Counted from the stretch's first letter, positions 14,529 through 22,313 are shown. The stretch is 22,464 nucleotides of DNA from DTU063 sp001512695 (GCA_049658265.1 JBASOM010000088.1:1-22464); one strand, 5' to 3'. A program made the numbers and translations. Notes: generated by a model from the sequence alone, not told the origin.

Positions 14529-15011
14529 CTAATTTTTTATGTCTAAAGCTTTAATAGGTATACCGCCAACGAAGGCATTTTCCGGCACATCCTTGTTGAC
14601 CAGGGAACAGGCGGATACGGTTGTGCCGTCTCCGATTACAACTCCCGGCAGAACCGTAACATTTGCACCGATCGTCACATTCCTTCCTATTACAACCTTT
14701 CCCGTACCCCACTCCTTTACCATGTACTCATGGGCCAATATCGTGGAGTTATAGCCTATTATGGAATTGTCCCCTATTTCAATCAGTTCGGGAAAAAATA
14801 TGTCGAACATTGCCATTAGACCTACGGATACATTTTTGCCCACTTTCATCCCTATTAGCCTGTACAGGAAATTCTTGAGCGGCAAGTGGGGTATGAAGCG
14901 GGCAAAATATATCACTATAAAATTGATTACCACCTTAAAGGGGTTGACGGTTTTGTACCAATACCAAAGGGAATTAACCTCTTTGACCTGATGCCTTTGT
15001 ACCCTGCGCAT
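14529..15011 (-). CDS. Left-handed beta-helix (hexapeptide-repeat) acyltransferase
   Basis: A 160-residue protein with a hydrophobic or amphipathic N-terminal third (WYWYKTVNPFKVVINFIVIYFARFIP) and a hexapeptide-repeat helix from about residue 55 (VGKNVSVG, IEIGDNSIIG, VVIGRNVTIGANVTVLPGVVIGDG). AHEY near the middle may supply a catalytic His. Such enzymes O-acetylate sugars, antibiotics or envelope compounds; the substrate is unknown. ATG 15011 is chosen because GGAGGGG lies just upstream; a TTG 13 codons earlier has no site. It starts 35 nt after the tsaD stop, so it is probably the last gene of the ABC-F-tsaD transcript. Confidence 0.88.
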   Translation of the reverse strand: MRRVQRHQVKEVNSLWYWYKTVNPFKVVINFIVIYFARFIPHLPLKNFLYRLIGMKVGKNVSVGLMAMFDIFFPELIEIGDNSIIGYNSTILAHEYMVKEWGTGKVVIGRNVTIGANVTVLPGVVIGDGTTVSACSLVNKDVPENAFVGGIPIKALDIKN

Positions 15012-15046
15012 TTTCCCCTCCAAATAAATTATATTTACTCCCGTGC

Positions 15047-16063
15047 TCAAAAAGGCTTCAAAGTTGCATAGGGGGTAAGCGTCATATCAGACCTGTCTCC
15101 CATGAGATAGCGGTAATAGCCTGTACATGCAATCATGGCTGCATTGTCGGTGCAGAGTATCATGGGCGGAAATTTGACATCAAATTCAGAAGCTGCCCGC
15201 TCTGTCAATTCCTGGCGAAGACGGCTGTTTGCCGCTACGCCCCCTGCTACGGCAATCGTCTTTTCTTTTTTCACCTTTGCAGCTTTTAGAGTATTTTCAA
15301 CCAGGGCATCCACCACTGCTTTTTGAAAACTGGCCGCCACATCCTCAATTATTATTGACAAGCCTTTTTGCCTTTGATGGTTTAAGTAATTCAAAACTGC
15401 CGTTTTGATGCCGCTAAAGCTAAAATTGAGTTCTCCGTTTTTTAATTGAGCTATCGGAAAAGATATGGCCGTTTCGTTTCCTTCCTTTGCGGCTTTATCA
15501 ATAAGGGGCCCTCCCGGATATCCAAGGCCCAAAGCCCGGGCCACCTTGTCAAAGGCTTCCCCGGCAGCATCATCAACGGTTCTCCCCATGACTTCGTAAT
15601 CGCCATAGTCTTTAACATATACCAGGTGCGAATGCCCACCCGACACCACCAGACACAGAAATGGCGGGGTAAAGTCATTTTCCAGGAAATTAGCAAAAAT
15701 GTGCCCTTCAATGTGGTTGACACCTATCAAGGGCTTGTTTAAAGCATATGCCAGGCCTTTGGCGTAGGATACTCCTACCAGCAAGGCTCCTATCAAGCCC
15801 GGGCCCTGGGTTACTGCCACCAAATCAACGTCATCAAAGCCAATTGAAGCTTCTTCAAGGGCCATTTGCGTCACATGGGATATTGCTTCAAGATGCTGGC
15901 GCGAGGCGATTTCGGGCACCACACCTCCGTACTTTGCGTGCTGTTTTATCTGAGAAAAAATAGTATTTGACAGTATCTTTCTGCCGTCCTTTACTACTGA
16001 TACTGATGTCTCATCACATGAGGTTTCTATGCCGAGAGTGATAAAGTTTTCTTTGAAGGCCAT
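15047..16063 (-). CDS. tsaD: tRNA N6-adenosine threonylcarbamoyltransferase TsaD
   Basis: TsaD transfers the threonylcarbamoyl group to A37 of tRNA. The 338-residue protein opens GIETSCDETS, has the metal-binding HIEGH with H117 and H121, VVSGGHSHL, GEAFDKVARALGLGYPGGP, and the late CTDNAAMIA with the third ligand Asp. Length and motifs are normal. The ATG is 2 nt after the ABC-F stop, with its GAGGAAT site inside that gene's last codons, so it is coupled to it. In Bacillus, tsaD lies with tsaE-tsaB-rimI on one strand; here it is on the opposite strand. Confidence 0.97.
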   Translation of the reverse strand: MAFKENFITLGIETSCDETSVSVVKDGRKILSNTIFSQIKQHAKYGGVVPEIASRQHLEAISHVTQMALEEASIGFDDVDLVAVTQGPGLIGALLVGVSYAKGLAYALNKPLIGVNHIEGHIFANFLENDFTPPFLCLVVSGGHSHLVYVKDYGDYEVMGRTVDDAAGEAFDKVARALGLGYPGGPLIDKAAKEGNETAISFPIAQLKNGELNFSFSGIKTAVLNYLNHQRQKGLSIIIEDVAASFQKAVVDALVENTLKAAKVKKEKTIAVAGGVAANSRLRQELTERAASEFDVKFPPMILCTDNAAMIACTGYYRYLMGDRSDMTLTPYATLKPF

Positions 16064-16065
16064 TA

Positions 16066-17964
16066 TTACAATTCCTCCTGCTCATCTAACATTTCATAGA
16101 GATCCTCTAAGTCGGTAAGGATCTGATTGTACCTGATGTTTACTTCCTGTGCCTTTTCGGGGTTACTGTAAACCTCGGGCTCGCACAGCATGTATTCCAG
16201 CTTTTCCAGCTCTTCTTCTTTCTTTAAAATATTCTCCTCCAGCTGCTTCAATCGCTTTTGGAACTGCCGCTTCCTTTCCCGTTCTTTTCTTTCCTGGAGC
16301 TTGGCTTTCTTAAGCTGCGTCTTATTTTCCCTTTTTTCCGGTGTTATTTCCTTATTCAGTTCACTTTTTTTCTCAAGGTAGTACTCGAAATTTCCATTGT
16401 AATCCGCTATGCCGCCCTTATCGAACTCCCAAATCCGGGTAGCGATTTTTGACAAGAAATATCGGTCGTGGGAGACGGCGATAATGGTTCCCTTAAAAGA
16501 CTGTAATGCCTCTTCCAAGTTTTCCTTGGACAATATATCCAAATGGTTCGTAGGTTCGTCTAAAAGGAGGAGATTTGCACCCTGCAAAATGGCTTTGGCC
16601 AAGGCAACTCTGCTTTTTTCGCCGCCGCTCAAGACCTTTATTTGCTTTTCTACCTCATCACCGGTGAAGAGAAGTCTTCCCAGAAAAGTCCTGATCTCCG
16701 TCAAAGTGAGCCCCGGTGCGGAATTATATACCTCTTCAAGGATTGTGGCATCGGGGGAAAGGTCTTGCTGTTCCTGGTCAAAATACACCGGGCAAACATT
16801 GTGGCCAAAACGTATGCTGCCTTCCTGGGGTTCCAGCTCTCCTGCCAAGAGCTTTAAAAGCGTTGATTTGCCTATGCCGTTTGGGCCGATTATGCCTATC
16901 CTTTCACCTCGGTACACTTTTATATTTAACGAGTCAAGGATGTTCTTTCTTCCATAGGAAAAGCTCAAATCCTCAATATGAAGCACTTCTTTGCCGCTGC
17001 TTTCGTGCACATTGAATCTCATATTGATGTCGGCCCTGCTATGCTTTATCACGGATTTGGGAAGAAGCTCTTCAAGCCTTTTTCGACGGCTTTCTGCCTG
17101 CGAGTATTTTCTGTGAGAGATGAAGGTCTCAATGTTCTTTTGAAGCCTTTCTATTTCCTTTTGCCTGTTTTCTTCGTGTTTTTTTAACACCTTCATCATA
17201 GCATGTTTTTTATTTATAAAGTAGGAATAATTGCCGTCGTAAACTGTAATACTTCCGTTTTCCAAATCAAAAATTTTATTTACCACCTTATCCAGGAAAT
17301 AACGGTCATGAGATACAATCAAGACAGCCTTGTTGTAATCCTTCAAAAAAGCTTCCAGCCATTGAATCGATTCTAAATCCAGATAGTTGGTAGGCTCGTC
17401 TAAAAGCAATAGGTCGGGTGACTGTAGGAGTACCCTACCCAAGGCAAGACGGGTTTTTTGACCACCGCTTAATGTCGAGATAGGAACATTCTCATCATCA
17501 AAGCCTAGGCCGCGGATAACACCACGTATGCGACTTTCTACCTCAAAACCGCCCATTGACTTAAATTCTTCAAAGAGAGCAGAATACTGGTGCATTAAGT
17601 TTTCTAGTTGCTTTTCATCTTGATAAACATCCGGAGAGGACATCAATTTTTCAAGCTTTCTAAGATTGCTCTCCTGGATTTGAAGCTCTTTAAAAATTGA
17701 TGAAAGGGCCTGATTAATAGTTTTATGGCTTTCAAACTTTGCATCTTGAGATAAATACCCGATTTTTAAATTCTTTTCCATATAAATATTTCCGCTGTCA
17801 TAAGGTATCTTACCTGCCAGTATCTTGAGCAAAGTGGATTTCCCTGAACCATTAATACCTATCAAACCTATTTTATCCTTTTCTTCGATTAAAAAATTGA
17901 CATTTTCAAGAATGGTGTCAATGCCAAAACTTTTACTCAAGCCGGATACGTTTAATATTGCCAT
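16066..17964 (-). CDS. ABC-F family ATPase (YdiF-like)
   Basis: A soluble twin-ATPase ABC-F protein of 632 residues with no membrane domain. Domain 1 has Walker A GINGSGKST (36-44), signature LSGGQKTR and Walker B LLLLDEPTNYLD; a charged linker (P-site tRNA interaction motif region) follows; domain 2 has GPNGIGKST, LSGGEKSR and LLLLDEPTNHLD. From about residue 535 a Lys/Glu-rich coiled coil forms the C terminus, as in YdiF and Uup types. ABC-F proteins act on ribosomes or, in some cases, give antibiotic resistance; this one, next to tsaD as YdiF is in Bacillus, is most likely a housekeeping translation factor. Confidence 0.93.
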   Translation of the reverse strand: MAILNVSGLSKSFGIDTILENVNFLIEEKDKIGLIGINGSGKSTLLKILAGKIPYDSGNIYMEKNLKIGYLSQDAKFESHKTINQALSSIFKELQIQESNLRKLEKLMSSPDVYQDEKQLENLMHQYSALFEEFKSMGGFEVESRIRGVIRGLGFDDENVPISTLSGGQKTRLALGRVLLQSPDLLLLDEPTNYLDLESIQWLEAFLKDYNKAVLIVSHDRYFLDKVVNKIFDLENGSITVYDGNYSYFINKKHAMMKVLKKHEENRQKEIERLQKNIETFISHRKYSQAESRRKRLEELLPKSVIKHSRADINMRFNVHESSGKEVLHIEDLSFSYGRKNILDSLNIKVYRGERIGIIGPNGIGKSTLLKLLAGELEPQEGSIRFGHNVCPVYFDQEQQDLSPDATILEEVYNSAPGLTLTEIRTFLGRLLFTGDEVEKQIKVLSGGEKSRVALAKAILQGANLLLLDEPTNHLDILSKENLEEALQSFKGTIIAVSHDRYFLSKIATRIWEFDKGGIADYNGNFEYYLEKKSELNKEITPEKRENKTQLKKAKLQERKERERKRQFQKRLKQLEENILKKEEELEKLEYMLCEPEVYSNPEKAQEVNIRYNQILTDLEDLYEMLDEQEEL

Positions 17965-18049
17965 CCTATATCACCATGAATTCTATAGACATAATCTCAA
18001 GTCAAATATATGTTAACATAAGCCCGGGGGCAAAGACAATAAAACTTGT

Positions 18050-18078
18050 ATTATATTAGCAAAAAGAAAGGCAAAATA
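18050..18078 (-). promoter_or_regulatory. Possible promoter of ABC-F-tsaD operon
   Basis: On minus, -10 TATAAT (18055-18050) with a weak -35 TATTTT (18078-18073) at 17-nt spacing, just after the terminator of the preceding transcript. The leader would be about 80 nt. The -35 is poor, so this is tentative. Confidence 0.4.
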
Positions 18079-18106
18079 AAACCCTGCAGGTAAATTTCCT
18101 GCAGGG
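18076..18106 (-). terminator. Intrinsic terminator at the end of the candidate ncRNA
   Basis: A perfect 9-bp stem (CCCTGCAGG and complement, 18082-18090 with 18098-18106) with a 7-nt loop, followed on minus by TTTTATTTTG. The T-tail exists only on the minus strand. The next protein gene upstream on that strand ends 500 nt away, so this terminator belongs to the intervening RNA or a long 3' region. Confidence 0.85.
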
Positions 18107-18124
18107 ATAATGACACAAAACAAA

Positions 18125-18543
18125 AGAGCTCGCAGTGACCTTCGCTACAGCTGCTATGAACCTCTACATAGCCCACTGCAATCTTTCGACTGCAATAGAC
18201 CATTACAAAGCCCATAACAACCTATGCTCGACCAGCATGAGTACCTTAGAAGCCGGCAGCAACCTCCCGGCTGCTACAGACCTCCAATTAATGCAACAAA
18301 GTACCATGTCCAATACTCTATATTGGATTAATCTGCGGCACCCATGGTGATCTTAGCTCGAAGACTATACATCTATTTCGACCCTATGATAGCAGTTGGG
18401 CTACCACAGAGCCTTATAAGACGCATAGCCCTCTGCCCGCCGGCAGATGTAAAGCCCGAGGACCTTACATCTACCTTTGGCCGACTACCAGAGAACCACA
18501 CACCTGATCCTCCGGCAGTCTTGGATCAGCCACTGCGAACCCT
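18125..18543 (-). ncRNA. Candidate large structured noncoding RNA, class unknown
   Basis: No credible protein lies here on either strand. Read on minus, a 13-bp stem with two G-U pairs (18543-18531 with 18137-18125) closes a domain of about 400 nt. Inside are, in order: a 7-bp hairpin (18529-18523/18510-18504), a 7-bp hairpin (18471-18465/18452-18446), a 5-6 bp hairpin directly abutting it (18446-18442/18437-18433), a 6-bp hairpin (18326-18321/18315-18310) enclosed by another 6-bp stem (18348-18343/18308-18303), a 6-bp hairpin (18272-18267/18256-18251), a 5-bp hairpin (18238-18234/18228-18224), an 11-bp stem with GAAA tetraloop (18198-18188/18183-18173, three G-U pairs), and a 6-bp hairpin (18172-18167/18158-18153). 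AGGT occurs nine times. A terminator follows at 18106-18076. No clear sigma-A promoter was found; it may be cut from the 3' region of the upstream gene's mRNA. Confidence 0.7.
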
Positions 18544-18604
18544 ACGATATTATTTTGCCCCTATCGCTTCAATTATTCACAAGTTCCAGGTGAGCAGTTT
18601 TAAC

Positions 18605-20761
18605 TTAAGAACTTGACCTGAGCATTCGCACCAGAATAGTTGCCCCTTCTGCGCGACTCACATTGCCCTTCGGGTTGAAATTGCCGCCTGTTGCTGTCAT
18701 AAGTTTAAGACCCATTGCTATGGCTGCGTGGCCTTTATATTCGGCTTTTATGGAGGCAGAATCATCTGCTAGGTCTTTGAAGATCTCGGGAATGCTTGCA
18801 ACTTGTTCAAATCCCATTGCCCTTATTAAGAAGGCTGCTGCTTTTTCTCGGGAAAGGACTCCATGGACCGAAGCTTCATTTTCTTTAACCCAACCCAGTT
18901 TTATCGCTTCATCGATATACTTCTGAATTTCTCCGTCGATTTTAGTGTCTCCCGATTCAAGCCTTATGATGGGCAAAAGCGGGATATCATCTGAAATTCG
19001 ATAGCCTTTTGCAATCAACAAGAGCTTGACAAACTTGCCTTCAGTCATATTATCATCGGGCCTAAATAGCTTTTCTTCAGATTTTATGATTCCTAAATCC
19101 ACGAGAAGCTGTATGTCATCTTCAGCCCAATGACCTTTTATATCGGTAAAGTTGGTCCTTATTTCTTCTTCGATGGCCTTGCCGCTATAGTCTAAGGGCT
19201 TAAAATCAAAGGCATCAAAGGTGTAAGATGACGCAGGTTTGAGCTTGTAAACCAGCTTGTAATCACTGCTGTTTTCTTCAGGATTATATAAAGCTGTATA
19301 CACTAATTCCAAACCGATGTCTCTTAGAAAACGAGCTTCAGCATCGTTCTTTTCCAAAACGCCTTCGGCACTTGGAAAGTCTTTTTCATGCCAATTCATG
19401 CGATAATTGGTGATTTTACCCGTTTCAGCATCAACGGTTACATAAAATCCATTGGCAGTGTAAGGAATATTTTTTACCAATCTGGTATAGCTGAAATTAT
19501 GTCTTTGAACCTTTTCAGGAAAATCTACCTTTCCATAGAACTCTTCAAGCTCAACATTTTCAAAGCGCTTTGGCTGGTGCTTCTTCAAAAACTCCTCAGC
19601 CTTTTTCTGTGCGGCCTCCCTGTCGTATTTTTGCTTAAACTCCTGTGAAGCTTTGCCGTAGTCGTAAATGTCAAAGCTTAGAAGTTCGGAAGTAATGGCA
19701 TTTACCCGGGCGTATATATAATAGCCACCTTCATTGTTGTCACCGCTTTTATCCCACTCTAAGCTCCATACCTTTTGGTCGGGATTATCGTAATCCTTGT
19801 AGAGGTTCGCCGAGCGCAGCTTTAAATCACCCGGAATCGATATATATTTTTTGGCAATATTTACAGCTTCCTCTTTTGAAATACAGTTCTTTGTAATTTC
19901 TACTTCTTCCAACTCAACCGGCGTCAAACCGGAATCCGCCTTCATGGCGGCTTCTCCTGCAGCTTCCCTGCTGTAAAGGTCATAGTATTCATTATCCAGC
20001 AGCTTGCCGGTTGCAGCATCGATTAAAACTCTCCCGCTTTCAAGGGTATAAACCAGCTTTATGTCATCACTTTGACTGCGGTAGTCATAAAAGCGGCGAT
20101 AAATGAGCTTTAGACCTATTTCATCTCTAAATACCTGCTCGGCTTCCCGCAGCGATATTATGTTTTCCGAGGAAGGCAGTGCTTCCCAGGACCAGGTAAA
20201 GGAATAGTTTTCAATTTCCCCGGTATGGGCATCTACCCTAATATTGATATAATTCCCCTCTACGGGTATGTCGTTTTCCGCGCGTGTAAAATTAAAGGAA
20301 TAGCTATCCCGGTAAGTGGCGCCATCCAAAGGATAAACCGGCAGATCACGCTTGAGAAGTTTTGTCCTTGCAAATTCTTCGGGCTGTAGTTTTTTGGCAA
20401 AGCCTTCAGCTATTTTCCTAGCTTCCTCTTCGTTGTATTTGGGAATCGGAGAGGTCTTTCTGTCCGGGTCATAGCCCTTGTATATGTATAGGTTAAGTAT
20501 GTTGCCGGTTTCTGCATCTATGCTGGCACTTAAACTCCCGTAAGGAGCCTGTGTTTTTGACCAGCTAAGTTCCCAAACCTTGCTTTTGTCATATTCATTG
20601 TAATAGATGTCAAAACGGTCGTAGGAACTGGTATCGATGATGCTTTTGATCTTTTGTATGGCTTCTTCCTGGGAAATGCCGCTATCGGTTAAAGCCAGTG
20701 CGGGAATACAAGATGAAAAAACAAAGATTAATACCAAAATTAAGGCCACGCTTTTTTTCAT
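18605..20761 (-). CDS. Exported protein with two YcdB/PepSY-like repeats and three S-layer homology motifs
   Basis: A 718-residue secreted, wall-bound protein. A signal peptide (MKKSVALILVLIFVF..., likely cut after ALA) comes first. Two homologous blocks follow, about residues 35-290 and 300-535; matching pieces include KVWELSW/KVWSLEW, IDAETGNIL/VNAITSELL, YSFNFTRAENDIPVEG/HNFSYTRLVKNIPYTA and FRDEIGLKLIYRRFY/FLRDIGLELVYTALY. They carry the VDAxTGKIxNY pattern of YcdB/YcdC and PepSY domains, which are associated with protease inhibition and control. Three S-layer homology motifs from residue 537 (NFTDIKGHWAEDDI; the third ends NVSRAEGATILVRML) should anchor it to cell-wall polymer. ATG 20761 fits AAGGAGG upstream; the TTG three codons earlier is too near that site. 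Confidence 0.9.
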   Translation of the reverse strand: MKKSVALILVLIFVFSSCIPALALTDSGISQEEAIQKIKSIIDTSSYDRFDIYYNEYDKSKVWELSWSKTQAPYGSLSASIDAETGNILNLYIYKGYDPDRKTSPIPKYNEEEARKIAEGFAKKLQPEEFARTKLLKRDLPVYPLDGATYRDSYSFNFTRAENDIPVEGNYINIRVDAHTGEIENYSFTWSWEALPSSENIISLREAEQVFRDEIGLKLIYRRFYDYRSQSDDIKLVYTLESGRVLIDAATGKLLDNEYYDLYSREAAGEAAMKADSGLTPVELEEVEITKNCISKEEAVNIAKKYISIPGDLKLRSANLYKDYDNPDQKVWSLEWDKSGDNNEGGYYIYARVNAITSELLSFDIYDYGKASQEFKQKYDREAAQKKAEEFLKKHQPKRFENVELEEFYGKVDFPEKVQRHNFSYTRLVKNIPYTANGFYVTVDAETGKITNYRMNWHEKDFPSAEGVLEKNDAEARFLRDIGLELVYTALYNPEENSSDYKLVYKLKPASSYTFDAFDFKPLDYSGKAIEEEIRTNFTDIKGHWAEDDIQLLVDLGIIKSEEKLFRPDDNMTEGKFVKLLLIAKGYRISDDIPLLPIIRLESGDTKIDGEIQKYIDEAIKLGWVKENEASVHGVLSREKAAAFLIRAMGFEQVASIPEIFKDLADDSASIKAEYKGHAAIAMGLKLMTATGGNFNPKGNVSRAEGATILVRMLRSSS

Positions 20762-20811
20762 ATGACGCAATCCTCCTTAATATAATCTTTTTTCTATAGT
20801 ATTAGACGTGG

Positions 20812-20842
20812 ATTATATAAAAAAGTTCCTGTTTTCATGCAA
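20812..20842 (-). promoter_or_regulatory. Promoter of the SLH-protein gene
   Basis: On minus, TTGCAT (20842-20837) and TATATAAT, whose last six bases TATAAT are at 20817-20812. Spacing is 19 nt to TATAAT or 17 nt to TATATA. The start near 20805 gives a leader of about 45 nt. It sits back to back with the glpP promoter. Confidence 0.6.
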
Positions 20843-20852
20843 TCAGTTTAAA

Positions 20853-20881
20853 TTGACCGGGAAAATAAATAAGGATATAAT
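20853..20881 (+). promoter_or_regulatory. Sigma-A promoter of glpP-mgtC
   Basis: -35 TTGACC (20853-20858), 17-nt spacer and perfect -10 TATAAT (20876-20881). The start near 20888 gives a leader of about 57 nt with no clear terminator hairpin. Confidence 0.85.
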
Positions 20882-20944
20882 TTATTTGGTAGCTTGTGGC
20901 AAACGCGCTGCTTTATTATCAGTAATCAATAGGGGGTGCCATTT

Positions 20945-21520
20945 TTGAAAAGCGAAATTTTGGCCGATATAAAAAGCTGCCCCGTCATTGCAGCCATAAG
21001 GGATGTAGATGATGTGGACACGGCGTTGTCTCGCAATATTAAGTGTATTTTTTTGCTAACCGGCAGCATATTAAATATTAAGTATGTGGTTCAATGCATA
21101 AAAAAGGCAAACAAAAGGGCTTTTGTGCACCTGGACCTTTTAGAGGGAATAAGCAAAGACAGCGAAGGGACCAAGTACATTGTAGAGGAAGTAAGGCCTG
21201 ACGGTGTGATTACTACAAGGAGTAACCTTGCCCTTAGTGCGCGAAGCATGGGCATGTTTACGATACAGCGAGTATTTTTGCTGGATAGCCTGGCAATTGA
21301 TACAGCTGTTAAAACCATCAAGCAGGTAGAGCCCGAAGCGGTGGAAGTACTGCCGGGTGTGCTTACGAAAACTTTAAAAAGAATTGCGCAAAGAGTTCGC
21401 ACACCGCTGGTAGCCGGAGGTCTCATCGAAACCCCGGAAGAAGTCAGGCAAGCTTTAGCGTCGGGCGCAGTAGCGATTTCAACTACCAGGAAAAGCTTGT
21501 GGAATATGAATAAACTATAA
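20945..21520 (+). CDS. glpP: GlpP-family glycerol-3-phosphate-responsive antiterminator
   Basis: GlpP binds glycerol 3-phosphate and the leader RNA of glp genes, preventing early termination. The 191-residue protein matches the family's length (192 in Bacillus) and its TIM-barrel-like pattern: CPVIAAIRD at the start, LTGSILNIK, VHLDLLEGIS, DGVITTRSN, VEVLPG and TPLVAGGLIET near the end. TTG 20945 is chosen with AGGGGGTG (20931-20938) 6 nt upstream; GTG 20936 lies inside that site. No glpF, glpK or glpD is in the window, so its targets must be elsewhere. It is followed after 20 nt by mgtC. Confidence 0.9.
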   Translation: MKSEILADIKSCPVIAAIRDVDDVDTALSRNIKCIFLLTGSILNIKYVVQCIKKANKRAFVHLDLLEGISKDSEGTKYIVEEVRPDGVITTRSNLALSARSMGMFTIQRVFLLDSLAIDTAVKTIKQVEPEAVEVLPGVLTKTLKRIAQRVRTPLVAGGLIETPEEVRQALASGAVAISTTRKSLWNMNKL

Positions 21521-21540
21521 AAAACAGAAGAGGTGATGTC

Positions 21541-22212
21541 ATGCCTCTTAGCTATCTTGAGCTAACATTGAGATTGGCGCTTTCCATCATTCTAGGTGGA
21601 GTTATCGGTTTGGAAAGGGAAACCATAAACAAGCCGGCAGGTTTCAGGACACATATAATGGTGTGTCTCGGCTCTACTATAATAATGCTGGTTTCTCTTT
21701 TTATTTTCAGTGAATACAGCGGAAAAACCAATGTTGACCCCGGCAGGATACCTGCCCAGGTTATTAGCGGCATAGGTTTTCTCGGAGCAGGCACCATTAT
21801 CATAGAAGGTGCTAATGTAAAAGGTTTGACTACAGCTGCCAGCCTGTGGACTGTGGCGGCCATTGGCCTGGCCGTCGGCGTGGGATTTTACTACGGCGCA
21901 ATCCTTGCGACTTTTTTAATTCTGCTGACTCTCATAACATTTGATAGGTTAGACGCAGCCATATTGAAAAAACGCCATTTACAGCCCTTAAAATTGGTCG
22001 TAGAAGACTCACCCGGCCAATTGGGCAGAATAGGTTCGGTCTTAGGAGAGATGGATATCAGCATCAAAGATGTTAAACTTGAAAACATTGAAAAGAACAA
22101 GCTGCTGATAACATTGATGATACAAAAGATAAATCAGCTGGAGTTTGAAAAAATCAGGCAAAAATTCCTGGAGTTTGATGGAATGTATGATATTACAACC
22201 GAATTTGATTAA
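21541..22212 (+). CDS. MgtC/SapB-family membrane protein with C-terminal ACT-like domain
   Basis: A 223-residue membrane protein. The N-terminal part (about 1-145) has the MgtC/SapB core: LGGVIGLERE, PAGFRTHIMVCLGS, GIGFLGAGTII and GLTTAASLW, with about four to five membrane helices. The C-terminal 75 residues, starting LKLVVEDSPGQLGRIGSVL, look like an ACT-type ligand-binding domain. MgtC proteins are tied to Mg2+ limitation and, in some pathogens, ATP synthase control and phosphate uptake; the role in free-living Clostridia is unclear. AGAGGTGATG precedes ATG. It shares the glpP promoter and ends at a terminator. Confidence 0.92.
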   Translation: MPLSYLELTLRLALSIILGGVIGLERETINKPAGFRTHIMVCLGSTIIMLVSLFIFSEYSGKTNVDPGRIPAQVISGIGFLGAGTIIIEGANVKGLTTAASLWTVAAIGLAVGVGFYYGAILATFLILLTLITFDRLDAAILKKRHLQPLKLVVEDSPGQLGRIGSVLGEMDISIKDVKLENIEKNKLLITLMIQKINQLEFEKIRQKFLEFDGMYDITTEFD

Positions 22213-22259
22213 CCAGCCGCACCCTTTATAAAAGCTAGCATATTAATTCAGTATAATAA

Positions 22260-22313
22260 AAAAAGGATAAGGCGGGGCAGAGAAATTTGGCTCCGATGAC
22301 ACTTATCCTTTTT
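22260..22313. terminator. Hairpin terminator after mgtC
   Basis: A 12-bp stem AAAAAGGATAAG (22260-22271) with 22302-22313 closes a 30-nt loop that can form a smaller inner GC stem (22274-22278 with 22290-22294). T-runs border it on either strand, so it may stop transcription both ways. Confidence 0.7.

Noticed and set aside
18125..18543. Known RNA identities for the candidate ncRNA (RNase P RNA, OLE RNA, group I or II intron, cobalamin riboswitch)
   Set aside because: The RNase P core GAAAGTCC, a group II domain V pattern and the group I core strings were not found; a GCCACTG string exists only on plus without the other B12-riboswitch boxes; no OLE-associated protein gene is nearby. This is by eye, so a covariance search could still overturn it.
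18135..18616. Two plus-strand open frames (71 and 90 codons) inside the non-coding stretch
   Set aside because: No good ribosome sites, low-complexity unprotein-like peptides, and the bases are better explained by stems on the minus strand.
22252..22257. TATAAT just before the mgtC terminator hairpin
   Set aside because: No -35 at any usual spacing and no extended -10; most likely AT-rich chance.
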